This document shows, in pieces, positions 16,819 through 24,179 of a stretch of DNA of 64,000 nucleotides. A program made the position numbers and the translations under genes. The notes beneath the pieces are model-generated. The model had not been told where the DNA came from, made no database searches, and saw only the letters and a program-made list of their open reading frames with translations. Within the stretch, counting starts at the first letter, position 1; each line of letters begins with the position of its first letter. The DNA is from Moraxella osloensis (GTDB lineage Bacteria > Pseudomonadota > Gammaproteobacteria > Pseudomonadales > Moraxellaceae), in the NCBI RefSeq assembly GCF_001553955.1, contig NZ_CP014235.1:17456-81455 (forward strand), in the 5' to 3' direction.

Positions 16819-17693
16819 AGAACCTTTTCACAATCTTTTCAATAACAAAGCGATGAAAGCAAGATTGGTAAATTGAAGGCTCGAATTTAAATGACGCTCA
16901 CAGTTTTTCCATAGACGTCTATTTTTCTCAAGCCAAGCAAACGAACGTTCTACAACCCATCGCTTTGGTATGACTTTAAACGTGTGCAGTTTATCTCTTT
17001 TGGCAACTTCTGTGGTAACGGTTTCGCCTAAAATAGATTTAACACTATTAGCAAATGGCTCACCTCGATAACCGCCATCAACCATCACATTTTTTACCCG
17101 GCTTAAGCGTTTAGCATTTTGACGAAGTAACGTTTTAGCACCTTCACGGTCGGTGATATTGGCAGTGGTAATACAGATAGCATGCGGCAAACCTTGGCTA
17201 TCTACCGCAATATGGCGCTTAATCCCTGATACTTTTTTACCGGCATCATAGCCTTTGTGTTTGGCGGTATCTGTATTCTTAACGCTTTGAGCATCGATGA
17301 TGATAAAACTGGTTTTGCCCTTACGGTTGTACTTCTTCCGCGCTTTTTTGACCAATTTTTTTTAAGGCTTGGTCAAGAATGCTGTTGCCTTCTTCGTCAA
17401 GCTCACTCCATTTCTGAAAGTACGAGTGGACGGTACGCCATTTGGGAAAGTCATGGGGCAGCTGTCGCCATTGGCAACCTGTTCTTAGTATATATAGCAA
17501 GCCACAAAATACGTCATAAAGGTCAACCGTTCTTGGTTTGGTCTTCTTCCTAGCACTTTCTAGAATGGGTAGTATGTGCTCAAATTGTTTTGTGTTAATG
17601 TCGCTTGAATAGGATTTTCTGATGGTGAATGATTCGGTTATTAATCAATTATGTGGCTTATCCTAGCATATTTTTTAATCGTGAACAGGTTCT
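16819..17693 (-). mobile_element. IS5-family element (two-frame type)
   Basis: Bounded by inverted repeats beginning AGAACC-(T/TG)-TTCAC-AT at 16819 and 17693. Contains the overlapping frames of an IS5/IS427-like transposase. Inserted in the resolvase at 16591; sequence to the right is not the rest of that gene, so a deletion accompanied or followed insertion. Confidence 0.8.
16828..17355 (-). CDS. IS5-family transposase, OrfB part
   Basis: DDE catalytic half of an IS427-group transposase: IIDAQSVKNTD (first Asp), NVMVDGGYRGEPFA (second Asp) and WVVERSFAWLEKNRRL (Glu). The first half is an overlapping frame at about 17321-17644 (QFEHILPILE, DLYDVFCGLLYILRTGCQW, FPKWRTVHSYFQ) for which no clear ATG is visible. 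The frames meet at an A8 run near 17362, so a frameshifted fusion protein is likely, as in other members of the group. OrfB here begins with TTG in that overlap. Confidence 0.85.
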   Translation of the reverse strand: MVKKARKKYNRKGKTSFIIIDAQSVKNTDTAKHKGYDAGKKVSGIKRHIAVDSQGLPHAICITTANITDREGAKTLLRQNAKRLSRVKNVMVDGGYRGEPFANSVKSILGETVTTEVAKRDKLHTFKVIPKRWVVERSFAWLEKNRRLWKNCERHLNSSLQFTNLAFIALLLKRL

Positions 17694-17738
17694 AAGAAAT
17701 TCTACGTTTGAGCTGTTTTATTTTAGGGGAGAGTTACA

Positions 17739-17935
17739 ATGATTGACCAACACCCACTTGATTTACAACTCGACGCACTAACCAACTGTGTTTGTGAAAA
17801 AATCTTCCAAGAGTAAATATCCTCAGTAAAAGATAAACGTCCTTAACTAGAAAACTGCCTTCAAGCTTTGCGAGCTGTTGATATGCTCTACATATGGCGA
17901 CCTAATGAGATCTAAATTGATTTAATAATACTCAA
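17739..17935 (+). pseudogene. Degenerate resolvase relic
   Basis: Translation after an ATG at 17739 gives DLQLDALTNCVCEKIFQE, a stop, then SSVKDKRP, a stop, then LENCLQALRAVDMLYIWRP. This is the order of a serine recombinase catalytic domain with several stops, so a decayed gene unlike the neighbouring resolvases. Confidence 0.6.
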
Positions 17936-17970
17936 AGTCAGTAAGTCTTTGTTTTAGAAGGCGTTAAAAT

Positions 17971-18020
17971 TCGACAAAATTCCTTAGCGTCCTATATGGT
18001 CCGTTTTCTGTGGTGACCCC
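17971..18020 (-). repeat. Tn3-family terminal inverted repeat, right-facing end
   Basis: On the minus strand reads GGGGTCACCACAGAAAACGG, then ACGCTAAGG and GGAATTTTGTCGA. The outer 20 bases are identical to those at 11128. The five bases outside (TGTAA) do not equal those outside the left end (ACTTA), so no target duplication remains. Confidence 0.7.
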
Positions 18021-18048
18021 TGTAAGCAGGTTTTTGAAGTTCGAATTA

Positions 18049-18870
18049 TCAATCAAAAATTACGCCTTCATTTAAACGCAATTGCAAGCTATCAGTAAAG
18101 GTGACTGAAAAAGGTGTCGCGCCATTTAACTCAAGACTATTGAGCCTTTGTGTCATTGGGTGACTGTTCGTTGAATCAACACTTAGCTTAAGATTACCTT
18201 TAGTGGCAATTTTAGCGCCATTTAATGTACGTGTATCTGCGGTTGCCCGTATTAACGCATCATTTAACATTGAATATAAAACTAAGTCTGCCCAAGGTGC
18301 GGCAACTGAGACGCCGATCGTACCTGATAATGACAAGATGGATGTTTGAGGATTCTCTGGATGTTTGACAGAACTACTAAAATCCTTATCGTTTAAATTA
18401 AAATCAATATCGGTGACGAATTTCGGGTAGCCCCATAATTCTTTACCTGCACGACACGCAGCTTCAGTGGTTACCGGTAAATCACAAATCCACATACCGG
18501 TATTGCGTCGATCTGGTGGTAATGTCATTTCCCTCAATGGATGAGCAGGTGTGTCTTGGTCTGCAGGATAGACAAGCATACTCGATGCAACTTCGTGATA
18601 AGGCTCGCCATCCGTTAATTCACGATAATCATAGAAAGCTAGACTAAATAGCGCTTTATTGCCTATAAGCTTGGCAACCTTTAACTTTGGATTGTCCAAT
18701 ACACTGACTGCTTTGTCATAATCCACCATAAAAAAAGCAATCAGGCTTGACACATCAAAGTATTTAATAGGTAGCTGAGCTTGACCTTGTGACATCTGTC
18801 TTGTGTGGGTGGCTTGTTGAAAAAATGGGTCAGCATGCCATTTATTATTCACGTTTTTATTCATTATCAT
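18049..18870 (-). CDS. Acetoacetate decarboxylase-family protein
   Basis: 273 residues of the ADC-like fold. The motif KELWGYPKFV near residue 143 contains the Lys that forms the Schiff base in true acetoacetate decarboxylases, and the R(N)TGMWICDLPVTTEAACRAG stretch before it is typical of the family. Many members act on other beta-keto acids or have unknown substrates, so the product is not assigned more precisely. The ATG at 18870 has an AAGG ribosome site. It is outside the Tn3-type ends and has no obvious operon partner. Confidence 0.78.
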   Translation of the reverse strand: MIMNKNVNNKWHADPFFQQATHTRQMSQGQAQLPIKYFDVSSLIAFFMVDYDKAVSVLDNPKLKVAKLIGNKALFSLAFYDYRELTDGEPYHEVASSMLVYPADQDTPAHPLREMTLPPDRRNTGMWICDLPVTTEAACRAGKELWGYPKFVTDIDFNLNDKDFSSSVKHPENPQTSILSLSGTIGVSVAAPWADLVLYSMLNDALIRATADTRTLNGAKIATKGNLKLSVDSTNSHPMTQRLNSLELNGATPFSVTFTDSLQLRLNEGVIFD

Positions 18871-19190
18871 AGGTTAAGTACCTTTTTTATTATCAGATTG
18901 TTTTTAAGCGGTTTTATTTAAACATGACAATAAAAAAGTATAAATTATTGTTGTGTAAGGTAATGCGTTCTATTCAATTACTTTAAAGTTTGGTAGGCAT
19001 AACTAAATCTGATTGATGCATGCTGAAAAAAACGGAAGAAAATATTTGGTAACCTAGAATACTAAACAGAAGTTTATCGTGACTAAGAAAAGAATACAGT
19101 TAAACATTCAAAGCTGAATCCATCGTCAAAGTCAAATAAAATAACATCAATCTACCAAGTTTTTTTCTCCATTGTTGACAGCAGAGGTCA
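18871..19190. other. Intergenic region, no gene seen
   Basis: 320 A/T-rich bases between two minus-strand genes. It should hold the promoter of the decarboxylase-like gene; no clear hairpin terminator or operator was recognised. Confidence 0.5.
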
Positions 19191-20333
19191 CTAGTTACCC
19201 CATACCTCATCGGCAATCTCTTTAATTAAATCGAGTTTTGCCCATTGAGCTTCTTCAGTCAAAATATTACCTTCTTCGGTTGACGCAAAACCACATTGAG
19301 GGCTTATACATAACTGGTTAATATCTACAAACTGGGCTGCTTCTTTAATCCGCTCAATAATAACGTTTTTGTCTTCCAAATCGCCTGTTTTTGACGTGAC
19401 TAGACCTAGTACAACTTGCTGATTTTTGATATGTTGTAACGGTGCAAAATCTCCCGCGCGTTCACTATCATATTCCAAGAAAAAACCATCTACTCTGCAG
19501 GCACCAAACAACACCTCAGCAATAGGCGCATAACCACCTTCAGAGAACCAAGTTGAACGAAAATTACCACGACAAATATGCATGGTAATTTGCATATCGT
19601 CAGGTTTGGCATCTACAATACGATTGAGTACCATCACATAATTTTTAGCAACTTTATCCAAATCAATACCACGAGCCTCAAATTCCGCTCGTTTATCGAG
19701 CGAGCAAAACTGCCCCCAACTTGTGTCATCAAGTTGTAAATTACGTAGACCTAATGCATAAAATTTGTTTAACGCTTTAATGTATGCGTTAGCAATGTCA
19801 TCAAATAGCTGGCTTTCTTCTTGATAAAGGTCAATCGGCTGGTAATTCTCATCACGTATACAAGCCAATAAGTGCAGCATACTGGGTGATGGGATGGTGA
19901 ATTTTGTTGGGTAATTACCTGCACAATCTTTTAAAAGTTGATAGGCGTTGACAAAGGGATGGTCGTCACTAAAGTCAATTTTACCAACAATGCCAATGGT
20001 GTTACCCTTAGGTTTCGCACCCTTAAACGCAACAGGAAATTTTTCAAGGCTAATCATCTCAATGCCATCTAGCCCTGCTAAAAAATCTAAATGCCACCAC
20101 ACACGGCTAAATTCACCATCGGTCACGGCGTGCAGTCCATGGCGTTTTTGTAGATTCACAAGATTTTGGATTTCGTTTTTTAGGATTTTGTCAAATGCGG
20201 CTTGGTTGATTTTGCCAGTTTGCAATTCGGTTTTAGCATTTTTTAGCGCGTCAGTGCGTAAAAATGACCCTACTACATCGTTACGGTATGGCGCTTGGGT
20301 TCGTGGGGTTGCCTGCGCAAATATTTGGCTCAT
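19191..20333 (-). CDS. MetE-like cobalamin-independent methyltransferase (YxjG type)
   Basis: 380 residues corresponding to the C-terminal catalytic barrel of cobalamin-independent methionine synthase, without the N-terminal barrel of full MetE (about 750 residues). Expected zinc ligands appear as H and C in ITMHICRGNF, E in FFLEYD and C in ISPQCGFAST; the N-terminal VGSFLR and HAVTDGEFSR motifs are also present. Short stand-alone proteins of this kind probably methylate homocysteine or a related thiol using an unknown donor. It stands alone, flanked by an IS3 element upstream. Confidence 0.85.
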   Translation of the reverse strand: MSQIFAQATPRTQAPYRNDVVGSFLRTDALKNAKTELQTGKINQAAFDKILKNEIQNLVNLQKRHGLHAVTDGEFSRVWWHLDFLAGLDGIEMISLEKFPVAFKGAKPKGNTIGIVGKIDFSDDHPFVNAYQLLKDCAGNYPTKFTIPSPSMLHLLACIRDENYQPIDLYQEESQLFDDIANAYIKALNKFYALGLRNLQLDDTSWGQFCSLDKRAEFEARGIDLDKVAKNYVMVLNRIVDAKPDDMQITMHICRGNFRSTWFSEGGYAPIAEVLFGACRVDGFFLEYDSERAGDFAPLQHIKNQQVVLGLVTSKTGDLEDKNVIIERIKEAAQFVDINQLCISPQCGFASTEEGNILTEEAQWAKLDLIKEIADEVWGN

Positions 20334-20468
20334 AGTTGATTCGCTTTTGTTAAAAAACTTGAAGCGTCACTATAAGAGTTTTTAGCTCATGAGACAAACG
20401 CTGATTTTTCAAGGTAAAATGAATTGCGTTTAATGTTTAATGTACTCCCCAATGTCCAGACCAGAATA

Positions 20469-21366
20469 TCATAAAATTAAGATAGAATTGGGTTGATAAA
20501 GCACAGGATTAACCGAACTATTGTTTAAATAAACCTGTGCAGGGGTATGGTAATCAAGCGACTGATGCAACCGCTCATGATTGTAAAACTCAAAATAGTC
20601 TTTCAAACCAACTCTGGCTTGACTGACCATATCAAACTGGCGTAAATACACGCATTCGTATTTTACTGATCGCCACAGTCTTTCTACAAAGATATTATCC
20701 AACGCCCTGCCACGACCGTCCATGCTTACAGCAATGCCCGAATCAATGAGTGGCGTGGTAAATCTTGGACTGGTAAACTGCGAGCCTTGATCCGTATTAA
20801 AAATCTCACAGCGTAACCCATTGTGCAGTAGTTTACCCACCGTATCAATGCAGAAATCTGCTTCAAGTGTCGTTGATAGCGACCAGTCTAAAACATAACG
20901 GCTGTACCAATCAATCACCGCCATCAAATACACAAACCCTTTAGACAGGCGGATGTAAGTGATGTCCGTACTCCATACCTGATTACATCGGATAATGGGT
21001 ACATTCCTAAGCAAATACGGGTAAACTTGATGCTCAGGATTGGGTTTACTGGTGTTAGGACGCTGGTAGATGGCATCTAGCCCCATTTGCCGTAATAGTC
21101 TGCGTACTCGCTTGTGATTGACACGATAGCCTAATTGCCTCAAATACGCTGTCATGCGTTTGACCCCGTAAAATGGGGTTTTGGTATATTGTTCGTCAAG
21201 CAGGTTCATCAGGGTGATATCAAGCTCACTGATGGGCTTTGGCTGATAGTACAGGCTTGAGCGGTTAATACCAAGCAGTTCACATTGCTTACGGGTACTA
21301 AAATCTTTACTATCAGGCTCTAGCAGTTGTTTACGAGACTCTAAGTGAGCTGTGAGGACTTTTTTT
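20469..21366 (-). CDS. IS3-family transposase OrfB (rve integrase core)
   Basis: Catalytic DDE integrase: STDITYIRLSKGFVYLMAV (first Asp), FNTDQGSQF (second Asp) and ALDNIFVERLWRSVKYE (Glu), preceded by the HTH_21 segment TPFYGVKRMTAYLRQLGY. A stand-alone ATG is at 21209, but the frame is open from the A-run at about 21360, so it is probably made as a -1 frameshift fusion with OrfA at the A AAA AAG slippery site. Confidence 0.88.
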
Positions 21367-21631
21367 TAAGCCAGTCTCTCTCACTAATGATTTGCCCCAG
21401 TTGCCGATGCAGTTCATCGATAATGGCTTGCTGGGCTTGTTCGTTGTCTTGCTGTTTGGTATTAAAGGCACTGGGTATGACAGCCAAGGCTTGCTTTTTC
21501 CAGTTGCTGATTTGGGTTGCATGAACACCGTATTCAGCAGTCAGCTCATTAATTGTCTTTTGCTCTTTGATGGCTTCAACAGCGACTTTACTTTTAAATT
21601 CAGCATTGTGACGTTTACGAACTTTTGTCAT
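21341..21631 (-). CDS. IS3-family transposase OrfA
   Basis: 96 residues with the HTH_Tnp_1 pattern (RRHNAEFKSKVAVEAI-like start, INELTAEYGVHATQISNWKK) and a C-terminal leucine-zipper stretch. The slippery A-run near its end joins it to OrfB. Confidence 0.88.
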   Translation of the reverse strand: MTKVRKRHNAEFKSKVAVEAIKEQKTINELTAEYGVHATQISNWKKQALAVIPSAFNTKQQDNEQAQQAIIDELHRQLGQIISERDWLKKKSSQLT

Positions 21632-21988
21632 TAGATAGACCTCTTTTCTTAAGGGCTATTCTATCTTATTTGCTGCAATTTTTTGGTCCAGTTTTCTGGG
21701 AGTATTATAGTTTTGACTACTAAATTGTGAGTTTGTTAATACGTCTTAAACCTCCGTGCAGTTTTACTTAGCGTAGTCACTGACTTGTTTTACATTCAAG
21801 GAAGTATATTTTATCTTATTACGACAGCACTATTGTTAACAGATTCATCTTCAAACTCAACTTGCCCAATACTTGTTATGTTAAAATAATATTTTTAAAA
21901 TCAATTATTTGCCTAATCCATTTTCAATATTATTAAGTATTCTAATGAAAAATAACCTTATAAATTCCTCCGTTTTCTTTAGCATACA

Positions 21989-22789
21989 TCAGTCAAGTCG
22001 TTGCAGCCATGTTAATACTGTATGGTTAAACAGTGTGGGCTTATCGACAGTAACCCAATGTGATGTCTTAAACCCGCTCACCTGATTGTTAGGCTGCTGC
22101 GTGATTTTAACCAGCCAAGCTTCAGAGTGAAACATGGTAGGTTTTTGTGTGCCATAGATGAACAGGTAAGGACAGGTGAAGTTAATCGATTGTAAGTTTT
22201 TAAAACCGCCCTTTGCCTTTGTCCACACCACATAATAAGGGTAGCCCATATTCGCATGGATCGTCTGAGATGCCGCAGGTGCTCCTAGGACTTTGCCTAC
22301 TGTTCTGGCTATTTTATTACCAATGCTACCATTTAAACGAAAACCAATCACTAATGGCAGCTGATAGCCTGCAATCACCAGCTTATCTTTAACCGTTAAA
22401 CTAGCATTAAACTCTTCACTATAGGCATCACCCACATCAATGCCAATTAAGCGGCTGACTTTCTTTGGATAACGTACCACATATTGATAGCCATAAATAG
22501 CACCCCAATCATGTACCATCAATATCACCGGCTTGTCAGGGCTGACATAGTCAATCACTTGACGAATGGTATCAATGATGTCTTCTAATGAAAACACCTT
22601 GGGGCGAGCCTGTGGCTCATCAAATAGAGGCAGCGTAAAGGTGACGCAACGATAGTCATTTTTAAAGAAAGCCACTTGGTTTTGCCACAGTGCTTGGGTA
22701 TCGGGCCAACCATGTATCATCACCAAAGTTTGTTCGCCATTACCGTCAATACTACCGTTGACACCTGCTATATGAAAAGTCGTTGCCAT
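21989..22789 (-). CDS. Alpha/beta hydrolase
   Basis: 266 residues with the fold's usual order: MIHGWPDTQALW (oxyanion-hole HG), the nucleophile elbow VHDWGA around residue 105 and a C-terminal His in SGFKTSHWVTVDKP. Asp rather than Ser at the elbow suggests the epoxide-hydrolase or dehalogenase branch. Substrate unknown. It is a lone gene between two insertion sequences. The 357 bases upstream of the IS3 right side (21632-21988) hold no gene. Confidence 0.8.
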   Translation of the reverse strand: MATTFHIAGVNGSIDGNGEQTLVMIHGWPDTQALWQNQVAFFKNDYRCVTFTLPLFDEPQARPKVFSLEDIIDTIRQVIDYVSPDKPVILMVHDWGAIYGYQYVVRYPKKVSRLIGIDVGDAYSEEFNASLTVKDKLVIAGYQLPLVIGFRLNGSIGNKIARTVGKVLGAPAASQTIHANMGYPYYVVWTKAKGGFKNLQSINFTCPYLFIYGTQKPTMFHSEAWLVKITQQPNNQVSGFKTSHWVTVDKPTLFNHTVLTWLQRLD

Positions 22790-22942
22790 AATTTTCCTAA
22801 TTAATTGAATAGGTTAAAGTTTTTATGTACTGACCATAAAAACACAAATAAAGGAAATAAACAAATTTTTGAATGTTTTTATGAACATTTTAGACTTAGA
22901 ACTTAATTCAATTTAACATCGCCCATCATTCATTATTAGGAC

Positions 22943-23962
22943 TTACGCAAAGACGACCGAAGGCGAGCGTAACTGCTCACGCAAATAATCACTGAGTAAA
23001 CCCCTTTTAACCTGATATAAAGATTGTTTTAACCGTTTAGCCTGTCTGGCTAACTGCAGCCAAACCAGCATACAACAACAAATATGATTCCGCTGAATAC
23101 GAGCCTTACGACACTGATTAGCTTCAATACCAGTGAGTTGTTTAAGTTCTCGGTGAAACTGCTCAATCTTCCAGCGGATGGCACACACCAATCGTGTGCC
23201 ATCTGATGAATCCTGAGTGGTGTCATTGGTGACAATCCAGTCCGTGCGGTTTTCATTAACCACTACTCGGAACAGTTGCACTTTGTAATCTTTAGGAAAG
23301 GCATGTATTTTAATCAGTTTGCCATTTTGTTGCTCTTGGTCAGTCCAAGTTAATTCGTTGACTGCTTTGTAAGGGTTTACTCCTTTTGAATCATCGACTT
23401 TTCGATTGGATTTTAAAGGACAATAATAGATTTTTTGTAAGTTATCAATATACAGCATAATGTCTTTGGTGGCATACCATGTATCCATGAGCACATATTT
23501 GAATTTAATTTGTTTGTGTTCAATACTGTGCTGTAGCATGTCTTTTAGATGGTCAAGTTTGCTTTTGCCATCGGTGGTTTTGTCATAAATACGGTAATCA
23601 ATGAGCCAGTATTGTTCGGTCTTTGGATTGACATAGATACAGTTAACGATGCAGATGCCTTTAATAATGCGATGGGCGTTGCCACTGTATTGGCGATTAA
23701 CCAATTCGATTTTGTGACTATGATTTTTATCGAGTATGCTGTCATCAAAGATAAGATAGCCATCGTCGTCTAATACGATGTCGTCTTTGACTTTTTCCCA
23801 TACGAGCTTGGGTTTTAGTTTGTCATGACGTAGGTATCGATTGATGCGGTCATGACTAATTGATTCAGGATGATGTTCTGCGTAGTTGGTAAGGGTGTAA
23901 TTGGTTTGGCTTACCAGTAAATATTGACAGTAGTCTAAGCGGGTGATAGCTTTTTTCTTCAT
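22943..23962 (-). CDS. DDE transposase (IS4 superfamily, IS701-like)
   Basis: 339 residues with catalytic motifs LIFDDSILDK (first Asp), FKYVLMDTWYATKD (second Asp) and CAIRWKIEQFHRELKQLTG (Glu), the last being the signature of the IS701/IS4 group. The stop lies only a few bases inside the element end. The frame is intact, so the element could be active. Confidence 0.85.
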   Translation of the reverse strand: MKKKAITRLDYCQYLLVSQTNYTLTNYAEHHPESISHDRINRYLRHDKLKPKLVWEKVKDDIVLDDDGYLIFDDSILDKNHSHKIELVNRQYSGNAHRIIKGICIVNCIYVNPKTEQYWLIDYRIYDKTTDGKSKLDHLKDMLQHSIEHKQIKFKYVLMDTWYATKDIMLYIDNLQKIYYCPLKSNRKVDDSKGVNPYKAVNELTWTDQEQQNGKLIKIHAFPKDYKVQLFRVVVNENRTDWIVTNDTTQDSSDGTRLVCAIRWKIEQFHRELKQLTGIEANQCRKARIQRNHICCCMLVWLQLARQAKRLKQSLYQVKRGLLSDYLREQLRSPSVVFA

Positions 23963-23999
23963 CTCTTTATGCTATAGTGAAAACTGAATTATATCGAAC

Positions 24000-24075
24000 A
24001 GGGTCGTTCGTGGTAGGCCTGTCGAACCATAACGACCGTTACCCTTAGACAAGCTCAGGGCAAACGGTGCTTACT
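24000..24075. repeat. REP-like palindromic insertion within the IS
   Basis: Contains GGCCTGTCGAACC and GACAAGCTCAGGGCAAACGG arranged around AACGACCGTT. Such gttcgacag/gacaagctcag words are typical of extragenic repeats in gamma-proteobacteria. It sits between the transposase promoter region and the element end. Confidence 0.45.
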
Positions 24076-24179
24076 ATAATTTAGGATTGACTATACTATA
24101 TTTTTATCCGCTTTCGCAAAATTTTATGCTTTTTGCGTAAGTCCTAATTATGTTAAATACCAACCTTTCTTGTCTCACA

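Larger units (their letters stand above)
20443..21704 (-). mobile_element. IS3-family element
   Basis: Two overlapping frames on the minus strand between inverted repeats TACTCCCC-TGTCCAGACC (near 20443) and the complement of TACTCCCAGAAAACTGGACC (ending near 21704). A clear 3-bp target duplication was not found. Both frames appear intact. Confidence 0.82.
22936..24147 (-). mobile_element. IS4/IS701-type element
   Basis: Single transposase gene between inverted repeats reading TAGGACTTACGCAAA at both ends (near 22936 and 24147). Its upstream non-coding part carries a REP-like insertion at about 24000-24075. Confidence 0.8.

Noticed and set aside
11128..18020. Simple, intact Tn3 transposon
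   Set aside because: The ends match, but there is no transposase, the 5-bp flanks differ (ACTTA and TGTAA), and several IS elements and deletions lie within.
21860..21890. XerC/XerD (pdif) site around TTATGTTAAAA
   Set aside because: Only the XerD-like half is convincing; the XerC half does not fit, and another TTATGTTAAA at 24149 abuts an IS end by chance.
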